The notes below the pieces were generated by a model, which was given only the letters and a program-made list of their open reading frames with translations, did no database searches and was not told the origin of the DNA. A stretch of 22,441 nt of DNA from NCBI GenBank assembly GCA_023412845.1, contig JAEZRH010000150.1, forward strand, positions 1 through 22,441, in the 5' to 3' direction. Shown here piece after piece: positions 6,563 through 14,139 of this stretch. A program made the translations under genes and the position numbers. Every line of letters begins with the position of its first letter. Position 1 is the first letter of the stretch. This DNA comes from Bacillota bacterium. GTDB taxonomy: Bacteria > Bacillota > Clostridia > Oscillospirales > Acutalibacteraceae.

Positions 6563-6949
6563 CCCTTTTTGTACAGGGGGGCGTCTTGTGTTCCGCGGTG
6601 TGTTCTTACGGCGTTGTATATGGATGAAGAATCCGTGTACGGCGCTTTTTTTGCGCCCTGCGGCAGGCGGCGGCAGGGCTGACTGACCACTCCTCCTGAC
6701 CGCCGTCTGTCTTAATTTGGTTGTGAAAAGAGTACTTAATAAAGCGACGCCGCCGGAAAGGGAAAGCCGTTTCCTTCCCGGCGGCCAGTTGTGACCGCCA
6801 TAGGCGCGAAAGACGCTTTGCGCCGCACCAAACTGGGGCCGAAAGTGTAGGCTTTGCCTGCCGGGAGCTGCCCATAAACTCTCCCGCCAAAGGAAGCCGG
6901 AAATTTTCTCCGAGCCCTGCGGCGGGGCGCGCCGGTGGCGACACGCCAC
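6563..6949. other. Noncoding, hairpin-rich stretch
   Basis: No credible gene. Hairpins by position: GGCGC-T7-GCGCC (6641-6657), GCCCTGC/GCAGGGC (6655-6679), a long near-perfect stem GCCGCCGG...CCGGCGGC with arms 6749-6765 and 6770-6785, and GGCGCGAAAG/CTTTGCGCC (6803-6824). The last 100 bases are a copy of the dispersed repeat. This could be one long structured RNA, a scar of a mobile element, or stacked repeats. Confidence 0.5.
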
Positions 6950-6955
6950 TTGCAA
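6855..6955 (-). repeat. Dispersed structured intergenic repeat, copy 2 (inverted)
   Basis: The reverse complement matches 1333-1440 in several ordered blocks, the best being TTTGGCGGGAGAGT and GGCGTGTCGCC. It keeps the hairpin GCGGGAG...CTCCCG. Unlike copies 1 and 3, it does not follow a gene in the orientation that would make it a terminator. Confidence 0.5.
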
Positions 6956-6978
6956 AATCCTGAAAAAATGATTATGAT
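6950..6978 (+). promoter_or_regulatory. Promoter of the HAD phosphatase / membrane protein pair
   Basis: TTGCAA at 6950-6955, a 17-base spacer and TATGAT at 6973-6978. Start of transcription would be near 6985, about 24 bases before the TTG start codon at 7009. Confidence 0.6.
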
Positions 6979-7008
6979 AAAGAGTATGATAAAGGAACAG
7001 GTGATAAG

Positions 7009-7686
7009 TTGTATTCTGCATGTATCTTCGACCTTGACGGCACTCTTTTAAATACCCTCAACTCCATCGCCTACTTTTCGAACGTGGCGCTGGAAGACTG
7101 TGGTTATCCCACGATACCGCCTGCGGATTACAAATCCATTGTGGGCGACGGCGCAGCCATGCAGCTGCGCCGGATGCTGGACCGCATCGCAGGGGAAGGC
7201 CGCTACACCGAAGAGGAATTCGCGCGGCTGCGGGAGCGCTACACCGGGCTGTACGCGGCCCGGCCGACCTATAAAACGGAGCATTACGCCGGCATGGAGG
7301 AGACTCTGCGCCGCCTGAAAGAAATGGGCGTCAAAGCAGCGGTGCTTTCCAACAAGCCGCACGCGTGGGTCACGGACATCATCTCGAGGATGTTCCCCGA
7401 AGGGACCTTCGACCTCTGCTTCGGCCAGAGGGACGGGGTGCCGCGCAAGCCCGCTCCTGACGGCGCGCTGCAGATCGCGCGCACATTCGGCCTGGAGCCC
7501 CGCTCCGTTCTTTACATCGGCGACACGAATACCGACATGAAGACCGGCGCCGCCGCCGGCATGGACACCGGGGGCGCGCTGTGGGGATTCCGCACGCGCA
7601 GGGAGCTGGAGGAAAACCACGCGGTCTATCTTCTGGAAAAGCCGCAAGACATCATCGGGCTGGTCGGGCACGGACGTGAGAGGTAA
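7009..7686 (+). CDS. HAD-superfamily hydrolase, phosphoglycolate phosphatase-like (225 aa)
   Basis: Phosphatase of the haloacid dehalogenase superfamily, subfamily I with an alpha-helical cap. Motif I is FDLDGTLL (nucleophile Asp8, acid/base Asp10), motif II is the Ser of SNKPHA (114-119), motif III is Lys147 in RKPAPD, and motif IV is GDTNTDM (171-177). The motifs and length match phosphoglycolate phosphatase/PpaX-type enzymes, but the true substrate of this subfamily is hard to predict. The start is a TTG at 7009, the first start codon before the invariant motif; there is no in-frame ATG upstream and AGGTGA lies just before it. The next gene starts three bases after the stop, so the two form a small operon. 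Confidence 0.88.
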   Translation: MYSACIFDLDGTLLNTLNSIAYFSNVALEDCGYPTIPPADYKSIVGDGAAMQLRRMLDRIAGEGRYTEEEFARLRERYTGLYAARPTYKTEHYAGMEETLRRLKEMGVKAAVLSNKPHAWVTDIISRMFPEGTFDLCFGQRDGVPRKPAPDGALQIARTFGLEPRSVLYIGDTNTDMKTGAAAGMDTGGALWGFRTRRELEENHAVYLLEKPQDIIGLVGHGRER

Positions 7687-7689
7687 CAA

Positions 7690-8550
7690 ATGAAGCGTTT
7701 TCTGCATGCGGATCACCGTCTTGGCCTTCGCATCATAAAGACCGGGATCGCCGTGACCGTCTGCGTCGTCGTCGCCCGTCTTCTGGGACTGAACGACCCG
7801 CTCGTCGCGGTCGTCGCCACAATCCTTTCCATGGGCAAATCCATCGACATGTCCGTCCGATCCGCCAGCTACAAGATGGTCGGCGTGGTGATCGGCTCCG
7901 TCCTCGGCGGAGGGTTCTCCATGGTTTCCCATGGGAACGCCGGACTTTGCGGAGTGGGCGCCATCGCCTGCTTTTATCTGTGCCGTCTGCTCAGGCTGGA
8001 AGAGGCCGGGCCTCTTTCCTGCTTTACGTTTGCCGCCGTGATGTTCACCGGAGCCGGAAGCCAGTTCTGGCAGTACGCCCTTGTCTGCGGCGAAAACGCG
8101 CTGCTCGGGATCGCCGTCGCGGTCGTCGTAAACCTCGCCGTCATGCCCCCGAATTACGCACACCTGATACGCCGGTGCTATGAAACGCTCCGCGAAAAAA
8201 TAAAAGAGGAAATGGAGCACGCCGCCTGCCGGCAGAAAATCGACGTCCGGTCGATCGAGACCGACATAGAGCAGCTCTCCTCCAATATCCGCCTGTACGT
8301 GCTGGAGCTGAAACCGCTGCGCGGCGACGACGCCAACGTCTTCTCCATTTCGTGCAGAGTGACCGCCTGCCGCATGATTGCGGACGAACTGAAAGCCGTC
8401 AGCACACTGCATCTTACGCCCGAACAGGAACCCTCGCAGACGGACGCCACGGTCTACCGGTACCATATGGGCCGAATCCTCATGTTCCAAAAGGACCTGG
8501 AGGAAGATGCGGAGCCAAAGCAGGAAGCCGGACCCGGCGGCCGTACATAA
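7690..8550 (+). CDS. Aromatic acid exporter family (ArAE/FUSC-like) membrane protein (286 aa)
   Basis: The first half is hydrophobic with about five or six membrane helices (for example TGIAVTVCVVVARLLGL, MVGVVIGSVLGGG, LCGVGAIACFYLC, NALLGIAVAVVVNLAV). The second half is a charged, helical cytoplasmic domain (from about residue 165). This layout, with a DPLVAVVATILSM motif after the first helix, is that of the Gram-positive ArAE_1/YgaE-like proteins related to aromatic acid exporters. Length fits a single-domain member. It starts three bases after the HAD gene with GAGAGG before the ATG, so it is cotranscribed. The substrate is unknown and the link with the phosphatase is only positional. 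Confidence 0.82.
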   Translation: MKRFLHADHRLGLRIIKTGIAVTVCVVVARLLGLNDPLVAVVATILSMGKSIDMSVRSASYKMVGVVIGSVLGGGFSMVSHGNAGLCGVGAIACFYLCRLLRLEEAGPLSCFTFAAVMFTGAGSQFWQYALVCGENALLGIAVAVVVNLAVMPPNYAHLIRRCYETLREKIKEEMEHAACRQKIDVRSIETDIEQLSSNIRLYVLELKPLRGDDANVFSISCRVTACRMIADELKAVSTLHLTPEQEPSQTDATVYRYHMGRILMFQKDLEEDAEPKQEAGPGGRT

Positions 8551-8557
8551 ATAAAAA

Positions 8558-8579
8558 GCTCCCCGCTTGCGCGGGGAGC
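8558..8579 (-). terminator. Intrinsic terminator of the alcohol dehydrogenase gene
   Basis: Perfect nine-base stem GCTCCCCGC/GCGGGGAGC with a four-base loop. On the minus strand the stem is followed by TTTTTATTTAT, so it serves the alcohol dehydrogenase. It may also stop plus-strand transcripts from the upstream pair, though that side lacks a T-run. Confidence 0.85.
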
Positions 8580-8602
8580 AGACTGCCGGGAAACCGGACG
8601 GC

Positions 8603-9772
8603 TCAGAACGCTACGTCGTTGCCGTAGTAGGCCGATTCCAGAACCTTGCGCATTGCCTCGGCGTCCGTCGCCCTGGGGTTGGAGCCGGTGCAGGGGTCCT
8701 TCACGGCGTTCTCCGAAATGGCCTGTTCGTTTGCCTTGAAATCTTCTTCCGACACGCCGTTCTCGCGGTAAGTCGGTTTGATATCCAGCTTCGCGTTCAG
8801 CGCGCGCACGGCCTCCACAAGCGAATTCGTCAGCTGTTTGTCCGTTGTGCCCGGCAGCCCGAGGGTCTTCGCGATCTGCGCGTAACGCTCCAGGCAGGCG
8901 CGGGAATTGTACTGGATGACATACGGCAGCAGGATGGCGTTGCAGCAGCCGTGGGGGATGTGGAACACGGCGCCGGTCTTATGGGCGATGCTGTGCGCGA
9001 TGCCCAGCAGCGCGTTCGAGAACGCCATGCCGGCGAGGCACTGCGCGATGTGCATCTTGCCGCGGGCCTCGGCGTCGCCGTTGTAGGAATCCAGCAGGCT
9101 GTCGAAAATATCCGAAATCGCCTTGAGGGCCAGAGCGTCGGAAAAATCGGAACGGTTGGAAGCGACGTACGCCTCGATGGCATGCGTCAGGGCGTCCATT
9201 CCGGTGTGCGCGGTCAGAATCTTCGGCATGGTCATGGGGATGTCGGTGTCGAGCACGGCGATATCCGGCGTGATCTCAAAATCGGCGAGAGGATATTTGA
9301 TGTTGGTGGAATAGTCCGTGATGACGGAGAAGGCCGTCACTTCGGAAGCGGTGCCGCTTGTGGACGGAATGGCGACGAAAATCGCCTTTTTGCGCAGCTT
9401 CGGCATGGTGAACGGGTTTTTGATGTCTTCGAACGTTTTGTCGGGATATTCGTAGAACACCCACATGGCTTTTGCGGCATCCATCGGGGAACCGCCGCCG
9501 ATCGAAACGATCACGTCCGGCTGGAACTCGCGCATCGCCTTTGCGCCGTCGTAGACGCGCTCGATGGAAGGATCGGGCTCCACGCCCTCATACAGCTTTG
9601 TTTCCAGCCCGGCGTTCTTCAGGATGTCTTCCAGTTTCTGCAGGAAGCCCGTCCTCTTCATGGAGTGGCCTCCGGTAACGATAAACGCCTTGTGGTACCC
9701 TTTCAGGCTGCTCAGATCGCTCATCGCTCCCGGGCCGTAGTAAATGTCTCTTGGAAGTGTGAATCTTGCCAT
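8603..9772 (-). CDS. Iron-containing alcohol dehydrogenase (389 aa)
   Basis: NAD(P)-dependent group III alcohol dehydrogenase, probably reducing aldehydes to alcohols in fermentation. The Rossmann-side motif GGGSPMDAAK lies at residues 92-101 and the family segment STSGTASEVTAFSVITD at 137-153. The four metal ligands fall at the spacing of the family: Asp193, His197 (DALTHAIEAY), His260 and His274 (IPHGCCNA). The length is typical of a stand-alone enzyme and the sequence style is close to butanol/1,3-propanediol dehydrogenase-like proteins and to the C-terminal half of AdhE. The exact substrate cannot be told. AGGAG lies nine bases before the ATG. A Rex-type operator sits about 25 bases upstream, which supports control by the NADH/NAD ratio. 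Monocistronic, with a clear terminator. Confidence 0.95.
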   Translation of the reverse strand: MARFTLPRDIYYGPGAMSDLSSLKGYHKAFIVTGGHSMKRTGFLQKLEDILKNAGLETKLYEGVEPDPSIERVYDGAKAMREFQPDVIVSIGGGSPMDAAKAMWVFYEYPDKTFEDIKNPFTMPKLRKKAIFVAIPSTSGTASEVTAFSVITDYSTNIKYPLADFEITPDIAVLDTDIPMTMPKILTAHTGMDALTHAIEAYVASNRSDFSDALALKAISDIFDSLLDSYNGDAEARGKMHIAQCLAGMAFSNALLGIAHSIAHKTGAVFHIPHGCCNAILLPYVIQYNSRACLERYAQIAKTLGLPGTTDKQLTNSLVEAVRALNAKLDIKPTYRENGVSEEDFKANEQAISENAVKDPCTGSNPRATDAEAMRKVLESAYYGNDVAF

Positions 9773-9795
9773 TTTCTACATCTCCTGTAAAATGT

Positions 9796-9813
9796 TTGTT
9801 AATTGTGTAACAA
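9796..9813 (-). promoter_or_regulatory. Rex-type redox operator upstream of alcohol dehydrogenase
   Basis: The minus strand reads TTGTTACACAATTAACAA, which matches the Rex consensus TTGTTAANNNNTTAACAA at 13 of the 14 fixed positions. It lies 24-41 bases upstream of the alcohol dehydrogenase ATG, so a bound repressor would block transcription until NADH rises. A second imperfect palindrome, TGATAA-AATC-TTATCA, lies nearby at about 9820-9835. Confidence 0.75.
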
Positions 9814-9944
9814 TCTGTTTGATAAAATCTTATCATTCTTTTGGCGGGAATTTGTTCCGGCCAGGAATTTTATAGATAAAATTTGAGCCCGACGGGCGGC
9901 GCCGTGCATGCTCCGCCGGGGGGGTTCCGAAGGGGGAGAAACCG

Positions 9945-11129
9945 ATGTTCTCTTACTCCTCTGCGCTGACAGACCTGTTCGCACTGGCCCTTCTGCTTTT
10001 GATCTTCATAAATTTTCTGCAGGGGGTGCGCGGGACATCGACCGGTCAGGGGCTTTACGGTGTCCTCGGTGTTTCCAACGCCGTCATGCTCCTTGCGGAC
10101 AGTGCGCAGTACCTTCTGCTCGGGCGCTCCGGTTTTGCCGGCGCCGTACAGGCGGTCTGCGCGGCGCTTGTCTGCGCGCTGCCCCCCCTTCTCTGTCTTT
10201 TCTGGGTCGTATTCGTATTCTGGCAGATCCGGCAGGATCTCACCGTTCTGCGTACTGCGGCAATCTTCTTTCTCCCCGGCGCGGTAATAACGGGGATCGC
10301 GCTTTTCAGCCGCTACAACGGATATTTTTTCGTGATCGGCGCGCAAAATACCCCCCGGTACGGAAAATATTTCTGGCTTTACGCCGCGGCGTGCGTCCTT
10401 TACCTGATTCTGGCCGAAGCGTACATCCTGAAAAACAGGAGACGCCTCAGCGTGCGTTTTTCGACCTCCTTTTCCCTGTGCGCACTGCCGCCGCTGATCG
10501 GCGCGGCGGTACATCCTTTTTTCCCCGGCCCCTCGCCTGCGTGGCCCTGCCTGACTTTTTCGCTGCTGGTGCTTTTCCTGAGCTTCCAGCGCGGGCAGCT
10601 TTCCACCGATCATCTGACCGGTCTTTACAACCGCTGGCATCTGGATTATTACCTGCGCGAACGGGCGGCGTCCAAAAGGCACAATACGCAGCTTGCCGGC
10701 ATCATGGCGGACCTGGACTCCTTTAAATGCATCAACGACCGCTACGGCCATATGATGGGCGACCGCGCCCTTGTGGACACGGGCAGCATTCTCCGTGCCA
10801 GCGTGCGGGTCGGCGACTTCGTGTGCCGGTACGGCGGCGACGAGTTCATCGTCATTGTGGAGGTGCGGAGCCGCAAAGAACTGGAGCGGATCGTGACGCG
10901 CATCCGCGCGAATGTAGAGCGCTATAACCTGGAAGGCCATATGCCGTTCCTCATGAGCCTGAGCCTGGGGTACGATATGTTCGACCCCGAGACCGGCATG
11001 ACGGCGAAACAGTTTCTGCGGCATATCGACCAGCTGATGTACCGAAACAAAAATTCCCGCAAGCAGCAGCGCCGCAGCGTCATTCAGGCCCCCGCCGATC
11101 CAGACCGCGACAGGCAGGCCCCTCTATGA
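9945..11129 (+). CDS. Membrane-bound diguanylate cyclase (GGDEF), 394 aa
   Basis: Makes cyclic di-GMP from two GTP. The N-terminal 215 residues contain about six or seven hydrophobic helices (for example LFALALLLLIFINFL, LPPLLCLFWVVFVFW, AAIFFLPGAVITGIALF) and form a membrane sensor of no recognised family. The GGDEF domain starts near 218 (STDHLTGLYNRWHLD). It has the Mg-binding DLDSFK (256-261) and an intact active-site GGDEF (297-301). The inhibitory-site RxxD (RVGD, 288-291) lies exactly five residues before it, so feedback inhibition by c-di-GMP is expected. AGGGGGAG lies before the ATG. No EAL domain follows. The last 50 bases overlap the end of the convergent FAD/Rieske gene. A weak promoter-like pair, TTGTTC (9852) and GATAAA (9875), lies upstream. 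Confidence 0.93.
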   Translation: MFSYSSALTDLFALALLLLIFINFLQGVRGTSTGQGLYGVLGVSNAVMLLADSAQYLLLGRSGFAGAVQAVCAALVCALPPLLCLFWVVFVFWQIRQDLTVLRTAAIFFLPGAVITGIALFSRYNGYFFVIGAQNTPRYGKYFWLYAAACVLYLILAEAYILKNRRRLSVRFSTSFSLCALPPLIGAAVHPFFPGPSPAWPCLTFSLLVLFLSFQRGQLSTDHLTGLYNRWHLDYYLRERAASKRHNTQLAGIMADLDSFKCINDRYGHMMGDRALVDTGSILRASVRVGDFVCRYGGDEFIVIVEVRSRKELERIVTRIRANVERYNLEGHMPFLMSLSLGYDMFDPETGMTAKQFLRHIDQLMYRNKNSRKQQRRSVIQAPADPDRDRQAPL

Positions 11130-12573
11130 CCTTCCCCCGCAGGTCGTACCGCGAGCCGTGGCACGGGCAGTCCCAGGTGCGTTCCTCCGCGTTCCATTTG
11201 AGCGGGCAGCCCATGTGCGCGCAGACCGGATTGACCCCGTAAAGCCCGCCGTCCTCGTCCCGGTAGGCCCCTATCTTCCCGCCGCCGTATTCCGCAAGGC
11301 CGCCGCGGCCGTTTTCCAGCTCCGAGAGGCCGCGCGGAGGCACCTCGAAATATCCGTGCAGAAAGTTTGCCACGGTGTCCCCCGTTTCTCGCGCGATTGC
11401 GGGGGCCTGCACGGAAAGATCGGAACGCCCCGGTGAAAACACCGAGGCTTTTTCATTTTTGGAGAGTATCATGCCGCTGATCTGCCGCGCCGCGACCATG
11501 CTGCCCGTCATGCCCCATTTGCGGAAGCCCGTGGCGAGGTAGACGTTCCCGCTCATCTGCCGGTAGCGGCCGATATACGGCAGGCCGTCGGCCGTCTCGC
11601 AGTCCTGCGCCGACCAGCGGAACACCGCCCGGCCGCCCGGGTACAGGCGCTTCACCTCCTGCTCCAGAAGCTCGTAGTGCGGCACGTCCGTTTCGTGGCC
11701 GGATTTGTGGTCGAATCTGCCGAGCAGCAGCAGATCGCCGCCCTGCCATTTCTGGCTGCGGAACGAGTCGCCGCCGTCGGCGCAGTCAAGATACATGCCG
11801 TTCAGCGCCGGCACACCCTCAAGCGCGACAAGATAGGACCTCCGCTGGACGATGCGGGCGAAGTAAAGCCCCCGGAAATTCATATACGGATAATGTGTGC
11901 AGATGGCCACATTCCTTCCGTGCACGCTGCCGTCGCGCAGATAAACGGTTCCGTCTTCCAAATCGAGCGCGCCGCTGTTTTCATAGATCTTCACCCCTTC
12001 CCGCCGCAGGAGATCGGCGAGCCGGTAACAGAATTTCAGCGGGTGGAAGCGCGCCTGGTTTTCGAGCATCACGGCCGAACGGATGGGGAAAGGCAGCTCG
12101 CAGTCATGTACGATCTGCGCTTCCAGCGAGAGACGCCGGGCGGCCTCCGCTTCCGCTTCGACGCGTTCGGCTCCGTCGTCGTCCAGCGCGTAAATGTAGG
12201 CACCGCAGGGGGTGAAATCGCAGTCGATCCCCTCCTGTTCCACGATCCGGCGGTAGCTGCCGATCGCGTCGAGGTTTGCCGACGCGTATTCCCGCGCCGC
12301 TTCTTCTCCCAGTCCGGAGAGGAGCTTCCGGTAAAAAAGGCCGTGCAGCGCCGTGATTTTTCCCGTGCTGCGCGCGGTCGTACCGCCGCAGATCCGCCGG
12401 GCCTCGAGAACAACGATGTCCTTTTCGCCGCCGCGCAGCAGCTCGTAAGCGCAGAGAAGCCCGCAGAGTCCTCCGCCGACAATGACCGCACGCGCGGCGC
12501 ACCGGCCGGTAAACTTCGGGAACTCGGGTGCTTTTTCGGTCTGCCAGAGCGACCGGGAACCGCTTTCTTCCAT
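11080..12573 (-). CDS. FAD-dependent oxidoreductase with C-terminal Rieske domain (497 aa)
   Basis: Fusion of a DAO-type FAD amine/amino-acid oxidase domain with a Rieske [2Fe-2S] domain. The N-terminal dinucleotide motif is VIVGGGLCGLL (residues 30-40), and a conserved GLPYIGR and TGFRKWGMT near 360-390 belong to the FAD domain. The Rieske ligands are CAH (Cys451, His453) and CPCH (Cys469, His472). Homologues begin with SLWQ...FPKF a few residues before the FAD motif, so I chose ATG 12573, which has GGGGGAG eight bases before it. A longer frame to 12726 runs through the upstream terminator and is not credible. The electron donor and substrate are unknown. The 3' end overlaps the diguanylate cyclase by 50 bases. 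Confidence 0.92.
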   Translation of the reverse strand: MEESGSRSLWQTEKAPEFPKFTGRCAARAVIVGGGLCGLLCAYELLRGGEKDIVVLEARRICGGTTARSTGKITALHGLFYRKLLSGLGEEAAREYASANLDAIGSYRRIVEQEGIDCDFTPCGAYIYALDDDGAERVEAEAEAARRLSLEAQIVHDCELPFPIRSAVMLENQARFHPLKFCYRLADLLRREGVKIYENSGALDLEDGTVYLRDGSVHGRNVAICTHYPYMNFRGLYFARIVQRRSYLVALEGVPALNGMYLDCADGGDSFRSQKWQGGDLLLLGRFDHKSGHETDVPHYELLEQEVKRLYPGGRAVFRWSAQDCETADGLPYIGRYRQMSGNVYLATGFRKWGMTGSMVAARQISGMILSKNEKASVFSPGRSDLSVQAPAIARETGDTVANFLHGYFEVPPRGLSELENGRGGLAEYGGGKIGAYRDEDGGLYGVNPVCAHMGCPLKWNAEERTWDCPCHGSRYDLRGKVIEGPACRGLDRRGPE

Positions 12574-12687
12574 GGCTTCACTCCCCCCACAGCTAGCGTT
12601 CCCGCACGCCGGATTTTCATGCAGATGCAAAGCGTCTCCGGGAAGCGGCTGAGGGAAGACGGGGGGCAAAGCCCGGCAGACAGAAAA

Positions 12688-12720
12688 CAGGCCGGAAAGG
12701 AACGAACCCTTTCCGGCCTG
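12688..12720 (-). terminator. Intrinsic terminator after the Ig-like protein gene
   Basis: Thirteen-base perfect stem CAGGCCGGAAAGG/CCTTTCCGGCCTG with a seven-base loop. On the minus strand it is followed by TTTTCTGTCT. It ends the exporter transcription unit and separates it from the FAD/Rieske gene. Confidence 0.85.
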
Positions 12721-12747
12721 CCGCACTGTCGAAAGTGTCAGACGGAA

Positions 12748-13395
12748 TTACGAAACGGTGACGGTATAGGAACCGCAATACTTGGTGGAGGGATCCACGG
12801 CATAAATGGAAACCGTACCCTTGCCGACACATGTGACCGTTCCCGTCGATTTGTCGACGGTGGCGATCGAATCGTTGGACGAAACCCACAGCAGCGTGGA
12901 GGCATCCACGGAATAGCCGTTCAGCCTGATATTCTGCGGCGTATAGCTCGCACCGGAGGAAACAGCGACCGACGGCTGAAGAAAGGAAATGCCATAACTG
13001 CCCGCCACCACGGATACGGTCTGCGACGACGTCCGGTCCGTCACTGTGACCGGCATGGAGGTACTGGTCCAGCTGTCGGTGGCCGAATTCTTATACCAGA
13101 ACGTGACGGCCGTGCTGCCGGTGCCCACGGCCGTGACCACCAGACGGTTCTGGCTGTCTGCGGAAGCACATGCAACCGCGCTGTCGCCCACATCCACATG
13201 CAGCACTCCGAAATATTCATTGCTGACATAGCTGGTGTTCTGCGACAGCGTCACCGAGGGCAGAGGCGTACCGGCAACCGCATCCCCCGACGAAGCGGAG
13301 ACGGACGCGGCCGGCCACAGCACGGCGGCCAGTACCGCGACCGCGGTGGCCGCCGGAATGAAGACTGTCTTTTTTACAGCATGTTTGAAATTCAT
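12748..13395 (-). CDS. Secreted protein with bacterial Ig-like (BIG2-type) domain (215 aa)
   Basis: Exported protein. It has an N-terminal signal peptide (positive MNFKHAVKK, then hydrophobic VFIPAATAVAVLAAVLW, and a probable cleavage after SVSA near residue 34). The mature part is Ser/Thr/Val-rich and beta-strand-like. Its last 70 residues read as a BIG2 repeat (LLWVSSNDSIATVDKSTG, then GKGTVSIYAV). The middle resembles a second, diverged Ig-like unit. GAGGAGG lies eight bases before the ATG, 25 bases after the stop of the ATPase gene, so it is the last gene of the exporter unit. It may bind the cell surface or a secreted partner; no specific function can be assigned. Confidence 0.85.
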   Translation of the reverse strand: MNFKHAVKKTVFIPAATAVAVLAAVLWPAASVSASSGDAVAGTPLPSVTLSQNTSYVSNEYFGVLHVDVGDSAVACASADSQNRLVVTAVGTGSTAVTFWYKNSATDSWTSTSMPVTVTDRTSSQTVSVVAGSYGISFLQPSVAVSSGASYTPQNIRLNGYSVDASTLLWVSSNDSIATVDKSTGTVTCVGKGTVSIYAVDPSTKYCGSYTVTVS

Positions 13396-13420
13396 TGCAC
13401 TTGCCTCCTCACGGTTTCAT

Positions 13421-14115
13421 CTATGCCTGAAGGACGTCCGAGCGGTCGCCTTCAAACAGTTCGCCGTCGATGATCTTGATGATGCGCTTCGCGCTGGTTG
13501 CGACGTTTGCGTCGTGCGTGATCATCACGATGGTGTTGCCCATCTCGTTCAGCTGCTGGAACAGCTTCAGGACCTCTTTGCCGGTGGAGCGGTCAAGCGC
13601 ACCGGTCGGCTCGTCGGCAAGCAGCAGGCGCGGGGAACCGACGAGGGCGCGGGCGATTGCCGTTCGCTGCTGCCGCCCGAAAGCTCGTTTGGCTTATGCT
13701 CCGCGCGCTCCGCCATGCCAAGCAGCTTCAGCCTCTCCAACGAAACAGCAGCCGCCTCCTGATGGCTCATCCCACGGATCAGCAGCGGCATCATCGTGTT
13801 CTGCAGGACCGTATATTTTTGGATCAGGTGGTATTTCTGGAAAATGAACCCTATCTCCCGGTTGCGCAGAACGGTCATCTGTGCGTCGTTCAGCCTGTTC
13901 ACATGCCGGCCAGTAAGCCAGTAATCCCCTTCCTGGAACCTGTCCATGCACCCTATGATGTTCATCAGCGTGCTTTTCCCGGAACCGGACGGGCCGAGAA
14001 CGGCAAGGTATTCCCCTTCCGTTACCATAAGGGAAATCCCTTTCAGCACCTCAAGCCGGTTTTCACCCTGATTATAGAATTTTTTAAGTTTGTCGATCCG
14101 GATGATTTCTTCCAA
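13421..14115 (-). pseudogene. ABC transporter ATPase (MacB/LolD-like), frameshifted in the signature motif
   Basis: ATP-binding subunit for the MacB-type permease next door. The first frame starts at TTG 14115 (GGAGGT seven bases before it) and carries Walker A GPSGSGKST (residues 42-50), a Q-loop IFQKYHLI, and the start of the signature, NELSGG. Then the frame is lost near 13674-13680. A second frame continues with QQRTAIARALV, Walker B LLLADEPTGALD, the switch histidine ITHD, and a stop at 13421-13423. The family has LSGGQQQR, so relative to it four bases are missing (one base plus one Gln codon). Read straight through, the first frame runs into nonsense and stops at 13567, lacking Walker B. 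It is either a true null mutation or a sequence error. Everything else about the gene looks intact. Confidence 0.88.
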
Positions 14116-14139
14116 TGGTGTGACCTCCGGTTTCTGCGA

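Noticed and set aside
6067..6690. Minus-strand open frame of 207 codons over the 6.1-6.7 kb region
   Set aside because: No ribosome site, no family motif, odd composition, and it crosses an intrinsic terminator and a strong opposing promoter.
7048..8490. Minus-strand open frame of 480 codons opposite the HAD and membrane-protein genes
   Set aside because: Spans two real genes on the other strand and shows no family motifs; a GC-driven shadow.
11677..13473. Plus-strand open frame of 598 codons across the FAD/Rieske gene, terminator and Ig-like gene
   Set aside because: Runs antisense through two recognisable genes and an intrinsic terminator; no domain seen.
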